NCBI GenBank assembly: GCA_965200235.1
Contig: OZ241339.1
Coordinates: 3,162,001 to 3,226,000, forward strand
Direction of reading: 5' to 3'
DNA from: Azotimanducus chitobiosivorans
GTDB lineage: Bacteria; Pseudomonadota; Gammaproteobacteria; Pseudomonadales; Azotimanducaceae
Length of the DNA stretch: 64,000 bases
Of the stretch, positions 1 to 10,500 are shown in pieces. Position 1 is the stretch's first letter, and each line of letters begins with the position of its first letter. The notes beneath the pieces are model-generated. The model saw only the letters and a list, made by a program, of their open reading frames with translations. It did no database searches and was not told the DNA's origin. Position numbers and translations under genes: made by a program.

Positions 1-3000
1 CGCCCCCTTCGCGCGCCGCGACCTCGCGCGTGACGATGCCGTAGCGCTCCAATAGGATTCTGGCGCGTTCCTTGGCAAGATCGAGTCGGTCGATGGCATC
101 GTGCCCTCGAGGCGCTTCCGGCAACCTGAAGAAATTGCCCTGCCAAGTCACTGGCTGCGCCCGCCAGCGGTAGGCGCCGCGTCCCGGGTCTCTTGGCAGT
201 GCCGTCATGCCAAGTGCGAAGCCGCGGCGCAATCCCTCGCGCAGCGTCTCCAACCGGTCGCTCGTGATTTCCGCGTGCCATATCGCCCGCCAGAAGCGCT
301 CGTTGAATTCGGCGAGCGGCTGATTCGACGCCGCCTGAAGCTGAAGAAAGTCGTACTTGGCACACTCATCGCGAAAGCAGCTGATCAACAAGGGTTTCCT
401 CGGCGCCGTTGCGAGTAACTCCAAGTCCTCAATCGCGGCGATGCTGATTCGCCCCTTGCCGGTTCCATAGAAAACCAGCCGAGCCGACTGCATCGCCTGA
501 TCGAGGCCGACATCGCCGAACGCACTGAGTCTGGCTGCTAGCAGGTCTCTAAGCCATGTCTCGACAGGGGCCGAGAATCCTCGCAAGACGTGCAAGGCAG
601 CGAGCGCATCATTGCCATCCGAGTCTTGGAATGCACTCACAAAGGCGGGCAGCCACGAGGCGTCACGAGGGTTGAGCCCGCTGCGCTTGAGCCTGCGCCC
701 GATGCGAATGATGGCTTCCAGATTGTCGCTGTCGCAATACTGAACGGTGTCAAGATGCGGACGAAACATGCCTGCGCGCAGGACTTCGCGCTGCACGCAG
801 TCCGCGATCAACGCTTCGAGGCGCGGCAGCGGCGCAAGCGCCTGAATCTCCTCGAGCGTGAGCGGTCCGTGAAAGGACATGAGATCGGCCACATAGGCCG
901 CCGCGTCGCCGTGTGCATCGGCCTGCCTATCTGGGTCGAACATCTCGGCAGGCACGCTGTCATGCACGAGAAAGCGCCGTCCGCCGAAGATGCGCCACGC
1001 GCACCGCCCCGGAATGGCATCCGCAATCTCCGGCGCTTCGATGCGGAGCCTCGCCTGCATCGCCTGCCAATCTTCGAACGACACGAGGAATCGCTCTCGA
1101 ATCAGTGCATCGAGTTCGGCGCTGCTTTGCGGCGCATACCCCGGCTCGAGGCGTTGACGCTTCTGTGCAAAGGCCGCAACGGCCGCTTCGGACACCGCAA
1201 TGCGGATCGCCTCTCCCGGTCGCAGCCCTTGAACGAGATCGTGGTCGATCTCCGATGGCAGATCCGATTCCGGCGTGTCGTCGGCGTACATGTACTGGTC
1301 GTTGATCTGCTTCCATGTTGTCGCAAGAGTGAACGGCGACGGCTCGCGGGCATCGATATGGGAAATGCGCACCGTGCCCTGCAGGAGCGCTTCGAGCCGA
1401 TCATTGAGCGCTGGCATATCGAACTCATCCTCAAGGCAGCTTCGCCAAGCTTCCAGCATGAGCGGGAAATCCGGCAGTCGCCGCACGCTGCTCATCAGCT
1501 TCTTGGCTTGCAATCGAGACACCCAGAGCGGCAACCGGTCGCCGAATCTGCGCTTTGTGATCATGAGCGCGCGAGACGCGCATTCGCGAAACCTCGCGCC
1601 GAACATGCCCGAGGCTTCGAGCGAGGACCGCAGCAGTTGCTCGACATTCTCTGGCGTCACGAGATCAAGCAGCCTGCGAGTGGAATCGAGCGGCGTGCTC
1701 AAGATGATGATGCTGTTGTCGTCATGAATGACATCGGGTCTGACGCCCGTCTCTTTCTCGATGGCCGCACGCAAGGCAAGCGCAAAAGGCGCGTTGACCT
1801 GTCCGCCCCAGAGGGTGTGAATCAGCGTGCTGCGCAGGCTGGTCTCGTTCGCGCCGCGAGCACCCGCGACGCCTTGGATAGTCTCGACGAGCAGGTGCTT
1901 GCTGTGCGGCAGCGGTGCGCCTGTGACTTCGCGTTGACGACGCAGAAAATCGTGCAGCGCATCGGCTGCGAACTCATCGAAAGCGAATTCATCCACAAGG
2001 CATCGCTTGAGGCCTTCGTCGCTCGAAGTGTTCCAGTCGCTCTCGATGGACTCAAGAAAGTCGCCGATCGCTTGCGAGAAGAGGGCGCTGCGTCCGCCCG
2101 AATCCGACATCCAGAAAGGCGGCGCACTTGGTCGCCCGCCACCCTTGGCTGGCACGACATGCACGTCGGCATCGGTGATGCGATGCACTTGCCAGTTCAT
2201 GCCGCCGAGCGTGAACACCTGTCCGATCTTGGCTTCCCAGACGAATACCTCGTCGAGTTCACCGAGCATCGCACCCGTTTCTTGATGCCTGACGGTGTAG
2301 AGGCCGCGGTCGGGAATCGCGCCGCCGGAGGCGTATAAGTCCATGACCGCCCCGCGCGTTGCGCGAATACGGCCATCCGCTTCTTCGAGCAGGCGCGTCT
2401 TCAATGCGCGCACGGGATGACCTGCGGAGCGCCCGAACAGCATTTCGAGCAGGAGGTCGAAGTGCCCTCTCGGAAGCTCGGCATAGCTGCGGGTGCGGCG
2501 AATCACCGCGAACAGTTCGTCCGGCGTGCGCGCTTCGCTCGCAGTCATGGATACGACGATTTGCGCGAGCTGGTCGAGCGGGGCGCAGAGCGGCGCGAGC
2601 GTCTCGATCTCGCCATTCTTGACGAGCTTGACGAGGGCAGCGGCAGCAATGAAATCGTGTCCGTGCACCGGGTATAGCGTGGCGCGACTTGTTGCGCCGA
2701 CCTGATGTCCTGCGCGCCCGATGCGCTGCACAGTCGAAGTGATGCTCGGCGGCGATTGCACCAGCATCACTTCATCGAGGCTGCCGATGTCGATGCCCAT
2801 CTCGAGCGTGCCAGTGGCGACCACCGCGCGAAGTTCGCCGCGTTTGAGCCGCGCTTCGACGGCGAGGCGCGTCTCGCGGGCGAGCGAGCCATGGTGTGCA
2901 TAGCATAGGTTGTCGTCGTTCTCGTTGATCTCATTGATTTCCAGCGCAAGACGCTCGGCGAGCGTTCGGCCGTTGACGAATACGAGACTCGACGAATTCT

Positions 3001-3805
3001 GCGCGATTTGCCGGTAAAGACTTTCGGCAAGTGGCTTCCATATGGTCGTAGGTGCATCGTGCGCATCGGGCGGGAAGGCGACAGTGAAATTCGGCGCGGC
3101 GCGTTCGCTGCTCGTGCGGACGTTCACAACGCGCTGTGTTCCGGCGGCATCGAATCCACCCACCCAGTCCGCGACTACCTGAGTGGGGCGACAGGTTGCC
3201 GACAGCGCGATGCGCTGCACTTCGCCCGCAATCTCGACGAGGCGCTCGGCGGCGGTCGTGAGCAGCACGCCGCGCCGGTTGCCAGCGAGCGCATGCACCT
3301 CATCAAGAATCAGCGTTTCGACACCCATGAGCGTGTTGCGACCGGCGGGCGTCGTGAGCATGAGGTTCAGGCTCTCCGGCGTGGTCACAAGGATCTCCGG
3401 CGGCGTCTTCAGCAAGCGCCGGCGTTCCGAGGCGCTCGTGTCGCCGTTTCTGGTCGCGACGCGAATCGTCGGCATGGTGCCGCCCGCTTCGGCGAAGTCC
3501 TTGCCGAGCTGCGAGAGCGGCGTGGTGAGATTTCGCGCGATGTCGTTACCGAGCGCTTTCAGCGGCGATATGTAGAGCACACGCGTGGTGCCGATGAGGT
3601 AACGATTGGTCGCGAGCCGTTGCAGTGCCCACAGGAATGCCGACAAGGTCTTGCCGCTACCAGTCGGTGCGCTCATCAGGATGTGTTTGCCTTCAGCGAT
3701 CAGCGGCCAAGACAGCGCTTGAATTTCGGTCGGATGACCCATCTCGCGCACAAACCAGTCTTTGAAGACGGGGTGAAAGAGGTCGAGAGGGGACGGCGTC
3801 GGCAT
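1..3805 (-). CDS. lhr: Lhr-family DEVH-box helicase (3' end outside window)
   Basis: About 1268 residues are visible and the frame is still open at base 1, so the C-terminus is missing; family members run about 1400-1540 residues. Superfamily 2 helicase motifs are clear: APTGSGKT at residues 46-53, DEVH at 168-171, SATCR near 202, 'ATGTLEMGIDIGSLDEV' near 335, and 'QRIGRAGHQVGATSRATL' near 361. The DEVH box and the segment after RIGRAGH are typical of Lhr (large helicase-related) proteins, ATP-driven 3'-5' translocases linked to DNA repair. I chose the ATG at 3805 because GGAG lies 5 nt upstream; an in-frame ATG at 3829 is possible. It is divergent from the PiT-like gene. The last visible residues (ERARILLERYGIVTREVA) match the Lhr C-terminal region. 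Confidence 0.93.
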   Translation of the reverse strand, partial: MPTPSPLDLFHPVFKDWFVREMGHPTEIQALSWPLIAEGKHILMSAPTGSGKTLSAFLWALQRLATNRYLIGTTRVLYISPLKALGNDIARNLTTPLSQLGKDFAEAGGTMPTIRVATRNGDTSASERRRLLKTPPEILVTTPESLNLMLTTPAGRNTLMGVETLILDEVHALAGNRRGVLLTTAAERLVEIAGEVQRIALSATCRPTQVVADWVGGFDAAGTQRVVNVRTSSERAAPNFTVAFPPDAHDAPTTIWKPLAESLYRQIAQNSSSLVFVNGRTLAERLALEINEINENDDNLCYAHHGSLARETRLAVEARLKRGELRAVVATGTLEMGIDIGSLDEVMLVQSPPSITSTVQRIGRAGHQVGATSRATLYPVHGHDFIAAAALVKLVKNGEIETLAPLCAPLDQLAQIVVSMTASEARTPDELFAVIRRTRSYAELPRGHFDLLLEMLFGRSAGHPVRALKTRLLEEADGRIRATRGAVMDLYASGGAIPDRGLYTVRHQETGAMLGELDEVFVWEAKIGQVFTLGGMNWQVHRITDADVHVVPAKGGGRPSAPPFWMSDSGGRSALFSQAIGDFLESIESDWNTSSDEGLKRCLVDEFAFDEFAADALHDFLRRQREVTGAPLPHSKHLLVETIQGVAGARGANETSLRSTLIHTLWGGQVNAPFALALRAAIEKETGVRPDVIHDDNSIIILSTPLDSTRRLLDLVTPENVEQLLRSSLEASGMFGARFRECASRALMITKRRFGDRLPLWVSRLQAKKLMSSVRRLPDFPLMLEAWRSCLEDEFDMPALNDRLEALLQGTVRISHIDAREPSPFTLATTWKQINDQYMYADDTPESDLPSEIDHDLVQGLRPGEAIRIAVSEAAVAAFAQKRQRLEPGYAPQSSAELDALIRERFLVSFEDWQAMQARLRIEAPEIADAIPGRCAWRIFGGRRFLVHDSVPAEMFDPDRQADAHGDAAAYVADLMSFHGPLTLEEIQALAPLPRLEALIADCVQREVLRAGMFRPHLDTVQYCDSDNLEAIIRIGRRLKRSGLNPRDASWLPAFVSAFQDSDGNDALAALHVLRGFSAPVETWLRDLLAARLSAFGDVGLDQAMQSARLVFYGTGKGRISIAAIEDLELLATAPRKPLLISCFRDECAKYDFLQLQAASNQPLAEFNERFWRAIWHAEITSDRLETLREGLRRGFALGMTALPRDPGRGAYRWRAQPVTWQGNFFRLPEAPRGHDAIDRLDLAKERARILLERYGIVTREVAAREGG

Positions 3806-3829
3806 CTGTTCTCCGGGATCGGTCCGCAT

Positions 3830-3963
3830 GATTCTGATGGCATTCTGTCAACTTGTCCATCTCAGCCGCTTTTTCTTGTTGGCAACAAATAGACTTGTCC
3901 GCTTTTTCTTCGGACAAGACTGGCAAGCGGTATAAAATAAGCGTTAAGTCGCGCCCTCGCTCT
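3830..3963. promoter_or_regulatory. Divergent control region between lhr and the PiT-like gene
   Basis: The region holds two perfect inverted repeats. The first is TTGTTG-g-CAACAA at 3876-3888. The second is CTTGTCCG (3894-3901) paired with CGGACAAG (3911-3918) across 9 nt. A TATAAAAT-like -10 element follows at 3931-3938. The octamer half CTTGTCC also occurs at 3852-3858. The position between two divergent genes suggests operator sites; no cognate regulator can be named from this window. Confidence 0.4.
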
Positions 3964-4935
3964 GTGCCAATTTCCCTCATCGAAATCTACATGATCGTCG
4001 GCTTCTTGCTGGCGGCGTATGCGGTTGTTGCCAACGACTCGATTCAGACGCTTGGCACCTTCCTCTCGTCCAACGCCCACCGTCCCTGGTGGGTGCTGTG
4101 GATATTTGGTTCCGGGATTCTCTGCGCCGTCCTCGCCTATGGCTGGCTGGTCAATGACGGCGATGTTTCATACGGGCGCTTGGAGAGGTTCCCGATCCCC
4201 GAGGGCGGGGTCAGCTGGATGCACGTGATACCGCCGCTCGCGCTGCTGATTCTGACGCGCTTCGGCGTGCCGGTGAGCACGACGTTTCTTGTTCTCTCGG
4301 TCTTCACCTTTAGTAACGTTGGCGCCATGCTCGCCAAGTCCGCGCTTGGCTATCTGACAGCGTTCATCGTTGCCATCGTGCTGTTTCGGCTGGTCTTTCA
4401 CCGCGCCACCAAGTATTTCCACCGCACCAAGGGCGAGTCCATTCCCACCTATTGGGTCGTCTTGCAATGGTGTTCAACGGCGTTCCTGTGGAGCCAGTGG
4501 CTGATCCAAGACCTTGCCAATATCTTCGTCTACCTGCCAAGGGAGCTGCCGCTCGAATGGCTGGCCTTCGGCGTGCTGGTCTTGGTCGCCATGCAGGGCT
4601 ATATCTTCTACACCTTCGGCGGCGCGATTCAGAAGATCGTGCTGTCAAAAACGGACACCACGGATATTCGCGCTGCGACGATCATCGATTTCATCTATGG
4701 AATCGTGCTGTTTGTATTCAAGGAACTCAGCAACATTCCAATGAGCACCACATGGGTGTTTTTGGGATTGCTCGCGGGACGCGAGTTTGCGCTTTCCTTG
4801 TACCTTGCGGACACCGAGTTCAAACGAACCTTGAGGACCGTCTCGCTCGACGCGGCCAAGGCGCTTGCCGGGCTCTTTGTCAGCGTGCTGCTGGCGTTTG
4901 GGCTGCCTTGGCTGAATCAGGTATTGTTCGGGTGA
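3964..4935 (+). CDS. PiT-like (inorganic phosphate transporter family) integral membrane protein
   Basis: A 323-residue polytopic membrane protein. It has the paired signatures of the PiT family: 'VANDSIQTLGTF' near the N-terminus (compare GxNDxxNxxGT), 'GVPVSTTFLVLSVF' in the first half and 'NIPMSTTWVFLGLLAG' in the second, as expected for an inverted-repeat carrier. PiT proteins move phosphate with H+ or Na+, but this one is short for a Pit permease (about 420-500 residues) and its substrate is unproven. The start is uncertain: GTG 3964 is taken, ATG 3991 also fits, and an upstream TTG at 3853 would add an implausible leader. It lies 23 bp before an AAA+ ATPase, so the two probably form an operon. 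Confidence 0.6.
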   Translation: MPISLIEIYMIVGFLLAAYAVVANDSIQTLGTFLSSNAHRPWWVLWIFGSGILCAVLAYGWLVNDGDVSYGRLERFPIPEGGVSWMHVIPPLALLILTRFGVPVSTTFLVLSVFTFSNVGAMLAKSALGYLTAFIVAIVLFRLVFHRATKYFHRTKGESIPTYWVVLQWCSTAFLWSQWLIQDLANIFVYLPRELPLEWLAFGVLVLVAMQGYIFYTFGGAIQKIVLSKTDTTDIRAATIIDFIYGIVLFVFKELSNIPMSTTWVFLGLLAGREFALSLYLADTEFKRTLRTVSLDAAKALAGLFVSVLLAFGLPWLNQVLFG

Positions 4936-4958
4936 ACGCGAGAACTTCGAGGTAGGTC

Positions 4959-6320
4959 ATGCGCATCAACTTGGCAAGGTCCCTCACGCCTGATAATCAA
5001 GCCGCGCTGTATCACTTCTCGCGCACGGAGGACCGAGAGCCACCGCTCGTTTTTGTTGGGCGCGATGAGCCGATTGAAGACATCGAATACGCGCTGCGGA
5101 GAAGCCGCGAGTCAGGCACGACCTTGAGCAATATCAAGATCGTGCAAGGCGCCCCCGGTACCGGCAAGACGTCGCTTCTGCACCATATTGCAGGACGGTA
5201 CGAGGATGAGCCTACGGTGGTGCCGGTGCCCTTCTCCGGCGACGTGCTGACAAATCCAATTGCCGTTGTTTCGGGTTTCTTGTCAGCGTGCGGTCTGAGT
5301 GCAAATGCACTCAGTCGCGCGTTCTCGGAGAAAAAAGAAGGCCGGCATGGGCTCAGATGGCTTGGGATGAGCGTGGAGCGCGGAACAACCATTCAATCCC
5401 CGCTGGAACAGCTCAATAATGGTGTGCCGATATGGGATGTGCTCGATGATTTTGTGGAGATTCCGACGGGAACTGTCTTCCTGCTGCTCATAGACGAAGC
5501 ACAACGCATAGAGCGCGACTCGGGTAGTGAGAAGAACCTCGTGGCGACGCAGTTGCACGACGGCAACACCGGCGCTTTGGTGGTGGTATCCGTGTTTGCG
5601 GGTCTATCGGACACAGCATCGCAACTAGCGCATGTCGGCATTTCTCGCCCGCCCGAAACATCCGTTCACCATCTCGACCACCTCAGTCCTCTGGAGGCAG
5701 AAGAAGTGGTGGCGGGATTTCTTGATCATGAGGACTTTGGTCTCTCACTCGTCGCCCGCGAGGACCGAGATCGCTTGGCGCAACTCTTGGCTCAGGTGAG
5801 CGAAGGATACCCGAGGCATTTACATTCCTATTTGCGCGGAATTGCGAAGGAATGCGTCGCCGACAACGGCGCCCAAATCGATGTAGAGAAGGTGCTCGCG
5901 CACGGTCACTCTATGCGCATTCATTTTTGTGAGACACGGCTGAGAATGGCGAATCTTGGCGATTATCAGCGCGCGTTGTTCAACTTCGTGCGTGACAATC
6001 CGGATCGCAGCAGCATGTCTGCGCATGACTTGATCGACCTCGCGGTCACGCTCGGCATGTCACGGGCCGATGCCAATAGGGCGCATGCCTATGCAATTCA
6101 TTGCGGTGTGCTCGATATGAAGCCAAATATCGCGCTGAACGAGGGCGCTGTCCACTTTCCCATCCCTTCGTTTCATACCTACATGCAGACTGGTGGCGAT
6201 AGGGCGAAGTCGCTCGCTGCGCTGACGGAAAGTGTATCCCGAATGGATGCTTTGACAAGAGTTTCGATACGCCTTTCGAATCACAACAGGCACTCTGCTA
6301 GCGTCTCCTTCTTCGGTTAA
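4959..6320 (+). CDS. AAA+ ATPase (Orc/STAND-like), partner of the PiT-like protein
   Basis: A 453-residue ATP-binding protein. The N-terminal 'FVGRDEPIEDIEYAL' resembles the start of AAA_16/Orc-type domains. Walker A is GAPGTGKTS near residues 64-72 and Walker B is 'VFLLLIDEAQ' near 175. The C-terminal third (about 300-450) looks helical or winged-helix-like, without a named domain. The start ATG has GAGGTAGG about 3-10 nt upstream. The role is unknown; co-transcription with a membrane protein suggests a two-component membrane module. Its TAA lies inside the tetranucleotide TTAA that also contains the stop of the convergent esterase. Confidence 0.7.
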   Translation: MRINLARSLTPDNQAALYHFSRTEDREPPLVFVGRDEPIEDIEYALRRSRESGTTLSNIKIVQGAPGTGKTSLLHHIAGRYEDEPTVVPVPFSGDVLTNPIAVVSGFLSACGLSANALSRAFSEKKEGRHGLRWLGMSVERGTTIQSPLEQLNNGVPIWDVLDDFVEIPTGTVFLLLIDEAQRIERDSGSEKNLVATQLHDGNTGALVVVSVFAGLSDTASQLAHVGISRPPETSVHHLDHLSPLEAEEVVAGFLDHEDFGLSLVAREDRDRLAQLLAQVSEGYPRHLHSYLRGIAKECVADNGAQIDVEKVLAHGHSMRIHFCETRLRMANLGDYQRALFNFVRDNPDRSSMSAHDLIDLAVTLGMSRADANRAHAYAIHCGVLDMKPNIALNEGAVHFPIPSFHTYMQTGGDRAKSLAALTESVSRMDALTRVSIRLSNHNRHSASVSFFG

Positions 6321-7366
6321 CCAGGAAGCGTCGCCCCGCGACAGAAGTCCGCGATGCTGCGCGCTGTCTCCTTGGACACCTCGGGACAGACGCTCGGCAT
6401 AATCTCGGTGCCGTGAACGCTGCCCATGACTTGCCGGCACTGCGCCTTGACGCCAGCGGCGAGCAGGAGTCGGTAGAAAGTTACGCCTTCGTCGCGCAGC
6501 GGGTCAAGCTCGTTGACGCTGATCACCGTCGGCGGCAGGCCGCGCACATCGTTTTCGCTCGCAAAGCTTGGCCAGGCGAGCGGGTCGCCGCGCTCGAAGG
6601 CTTCGATGCCGTAGATGACCGCGCCGGCATTGTTGTGCAAGTCCAGGAAGATGCCGTTGTTTTCAACCGACGACGGGTGGTCTTCATGTGGCCAGCGGCC
6701 GGCGATGTAGGGGCAGAGCGCGTAGATGCCGCTGACGATGCCGATATCGCCGTCCTGCAAGAGCTTCATGCTCGTGGCGAGGGTTAGGTTGCCGCCGCCA
6801 CTTTCGCCAGCGACGATGAGGCGCGACGGGTCGATGCCGAGGCTGTCCGCATTCGCGGCCACCCATCTGAGGCCGGACACGCAATCGTTGAGGCCAGCAG
6901 GGAAGGGCGCGACCTCCGGCACCGACGAGGGAGACAGCGCGTTCCTGAAATCCACCATCGCCACCGCGACGCCTTGCGCGGCGATGATCTTGCCCCAGGC
7001 GCGGTAGTTGCCGTAGTAGCAGGACAGGCTTTGCATGCCGCCGCCGTGAATGTAATACACGCACGGCAAGGGCGCATCGGACTGCGGACGAATGTACTGG
7101 ATGCGAATTTCGTTGCCGTCGGGTTCGGAGCGGACGAGCTTGGTGTCGATGTCGAGTCCGGCGGACGGCGCGATCTGTTCGCTGTCGAACATTTCGAGGA
7201 AAGCGACCAGCATGTTGCTGCGCGCCTTCGCATCGTCGCTTGCCGCCGCCGCGACCGCCGCCTCGCGGCTTTCGACATCGCCAAACTCAATGGGCGGCAT
7301 GGTCATCAGCATGGTTTTGAGACGCGGGTCAATGCGTGCATCGTTCGCGATATCCGGCGTTGTCAT
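6317..7366 (-). CDS. Alpha/beta hydrolase, HSL-like (family IV) esterase
   Basis: A 349-residue cytoplasmic esterase or lipase. The oxyanion-hole motif HGGG is at residues 107-110 and the nucleophile elbow GESGGG at 187-192, with Ser189 as nucleophile. The acid is probably Asp in 'NELDPLRDEG' near 283, and the base is His in 'GSVHGTEI' near 320. This is the hormone-sensitive-lipase family, which hydrolyses short-chain esters; the substrate is unknown. No signal peptide is seen. It is a monocistronic minus-strand gene whose stop codon overlaps that of the convergent AAA+ gene by 4 bases. Confidence 0.9.
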   Translation of the reverse strand: MTTPDIANDARIDPRLKTMLMTMPPIEFGDVESREAAVAAAASDDAKARSNMLVAFLEMFDSEQIAPSAGLDIDTKLVRSEPDGNEIRIQYIRPQSDAPLPCVYYIHGGGMQSLSCYYGNYRAWGKIIAAQGVAVAMVDFRNALSPSSVPEVAPFPAGLNDCVSGLRWVAANADSLGIDPSRLIVAGESGGGNLTLATSMKLLQDGDIGIVSGIYALCPYIAGRWPHEDHPSSVENNGIFLDLHNNAGAVIYGIEAFERGDPLAWPSFASENDVRGLPPTVISVNELDPLRDEGVTFYRLLLAAGVKAQCRQVMGSVHGTEIMPSVCPEVSKETARSIADFCRGATLPG

Positions 7367-7554
7367 GTACGGGAGCCTTGAGAAAGAATAGGGGTAGGCA
7401 TCCTACCTGATTGCCCGGCCTTGCCAAGTGTTGACCATGTGAGCTTCCCTAAGCGAACGTGAGGAATAAGTTTTATACTGCCCAACTAAAAGGCTTCAAT
7501 TGTATGGCCTGCGACATCGAACCTGCGGGACCGAGCCACAGGAGACCGAAACCC

Positions 7555-10500
7555 ATGAAGAAGCAGCGCTTCTCCCCGATTTTCTTCTCGCTATGGCTGC
7601 TCGTCGCGCTTGGCTGGTCTGCTGGTGCGCACGCGCAGCAGGTGCTCGTCAGCAACCTCGGCCAAGCCGACTTCGCCACCGCCAGCCCCATTGCCAGCTT
7701 GCTTGGCGTGTTCGATCACGCCCAGCAATTCACCACTGGCAGCAACAGCGCAGGCTACCGGCTGAACAGCGTCGAGATTGAATTCGGCCGACTCGACGCC
7801 GGCTTCCCTTTTTCGGTGTCGATTCGCACCAATGCCAGCGGCTCGCCGGGAACCGTGGTGGGTACACTGGCGAATCCCTCCTACACCGCGTTCACCACCG
7901 ACACGGTGCTGAAGTTCACGGCGGCGGGCGACGGCATCGCCCTTGCGGCCAGCACGTCGTATTTCCTCGTCCTCGACGTCACTGGCGACTCCGGCAGCAA
8001 CTTCGCCACTTGGCGGGTCACCACCTCAATGAGCGAGGACAGCGGCGGCGCCAGCGGCTGGAGCATCGCCGATCTGCACCGCTTACTGCAGAACGTGGCT
8101 GACGCTGCATGGGTCAACAACGTAGTCACCTCCACCCTCAAGATCCGCATCAACGGCTCGGCCGTCACCCTCCCCACGGTCACCATCGCCCGCGTTGCCA
8201 CGCCGGTCACCGAAGGCGCGGCTGCCCGCTTCACCGTCAGTCGCACGGGCGCGACCACGGCGGCGTTGGCGGTGCAAGTGTCGGTGTCCGAGAACAGTGC
8301 TGGCGGGCAGAACTTCGTGGCGTCAACCAACGAGGGCACCAAATCAGTCAGCATTCCTATGGGTTCCGCATCGGCGGTCTATTCCGTGGCGACCGTGGGC
8401 GATGCCATCGACGAGCCGGACGGCGCGGTGACGGTGACTGTGGCGAGCGGTTCCGGTTATAGCGTCGGCAGCCCGTCAACGGCGAGCGTGACGGTCAACG
8501 ACGACGACCTGCCGGTTGTCACCATTACCAGCGGTGCATCGTCGGTGACGGAGGGCACGGCGGCAAGCTTCACGGTGACCCGCGCCGGTCTGACGACGGC
8601 GGCGCTGACGGTGAACGTCAATGTCGCGGATGTCGCGGGCAGCGATTTCGTGGCGTCGGACGACGAAGGCGCGGACACGGTGACGATCCAGGCGGGACAA
8701 GCCTCGGCAGCCTACAGCGTCGCCACCGTGGCGGACAGCGTGGTCGAGGCGAGTGGAAATGTGATAGTGACCGTATCGACAGGCACGGGCTATACCGTCG
8801 GTAGTCCGCCATCCGCGAACGTGATGGTTAACGACGACGATACCGCTGCCGTGCTCATCAACGGCGCGGACAGCAACATCACGCTTTCAGTCGGCGAGGA
8901 CCGCGGCACCGCCACCTACACCATCCGGCTCGACAGTCAGCCGAGCCACAGTGTCACCGTCACCGTAAGCTCGGCCACAGACACCGCTGCTAGAGTGAAC
9001 AAGGCGGGCGGCTCGGCTGGCAAGACGCAGACGCTCACCTTCACGCCGAGCGGGACCGGCGCGTGGAATGTCGCGCAGACCATCACTGTCACCGGTGTCA
9101 ACAACACTAGCGACGACGCCAACAACCGGCGCACTTCACTCATCACCCACACGGCGGCTTCGAGCGACGCCAATTACAGCGGCATCACCCCCATCCCGAC
9201 CGTCACAGTCACGGTGACCGACGACGACACACCCGAACTGACCGTGTCGGCACAGGGCGGCGTCACAACCGTCAACGAGAACGGCGCCGCCGCGACGATC
9301 ATCGTCACCTCGAATATTCAAGTCGACGGCTCAATCGACTACGGCCAGCCGAGCGTGTCCACGGGCGGCGCCGTCAGTGCCGACGAAACGACTATTGCTG
9401 GCGGCAACACGAGCAACACCTATACCGTCAGCGCGAGCGACAACAACCGCGACGAGGCCGACTGGTCGATCACCACCGGCATTGCCGCCGGCACTGGCTA
9501 CACGCTCGGCTCGCCGAGCGCCGTCATGCTCACTGTTCGCGACGACGACCCGACGGTCGTCTCGCTCGCTGGCGGTGGCCGCGTGTTCGAAGGCGAGGGG
9601 ACGACATTCACGGTCACGCTTGGTCGCGACCTCGCTGCCGGCGAGATCATTGACGTGCCGCTGGCCATCACCGGTGCTGGCATCACCCCGAGCGACTGGC
9701 GTTTGGCGCTTGCGAGCGGCATGGGTCTCAACACAGGCGTGACGCTGAATGATGCCAACACAGCCACGCCGCAGCTTCGCTTCGCAGGCGCCGGCGCGCG
9801 CACGGCGACGCTGACGCTGACCGCCGAGGCGGGTAGCGGCGGCAAGACAATACGAGTGGAGCTAGGACCGGATGGCAGCGGCGCCAACGGGTTTGATCGC
9901 AGCGGTCTTGGCACCAACGTCGGCGGCGGCGCCAACCCGCACGCCACGGCTCTTCGAATCATGCTGGTGGTCACTGCCGATACCGTCGTCAACGACCGCG
10001 ACTTCCTCGCTTTTGTGCGTGCCCCTGGCGAAACATCGGCATCTAGGCGGACTGAAGGCTCGCGTCTGACGCTGTCCGTCCACCGTATCGCCTTCACGTC
10101 CGACAACAACAACCTGCACACGCCAGACGACTGGGGATTTCGGCTCTGCTTCACCGGCGCCGCGACGCCCGGCGCGGACTTTTCGGTCAGCCACGGCGGC
10201 GGGCGCACATCGCTCGATCAAGAGGGCTGCACACGGACGAACAGCGCCGAGGACGGCACCGCGTTGCCCGCGCGACTGAGCGTCGCGCGCTTCTACATCA
10301 AGCTCTTGCACGACGATTTGGACGAGGGCGATGAGCGCGTTGTCGCGACCTTGACGCGAACGATTAACACCGGGGTTTCCGGGCAAGGATTGAGCGAGTT
10401 TCGTTTCACCATCAGCGAACCGCCGCTGATCGACAAGGTGCGCCACTACATCACTGAGATTTGGCACGGCTACGATCATGTCCTGCGTTGGCAGCGTGTG

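Noticed and set aside
590..2338. A 582-codon open frame on the + strand
   Set aside because: It lies antisense to the Lhr helicase, whose motifs are unmistakable. The + strand product is Arg/His-rich with no domain, as expected of an antisense shadow in GC-rich DNA.
6317..6320. Overlapping convergent stop codons sharing TTAA
   Set aside because: A neat compact gene end, but common in dense genomes and without further significance here.
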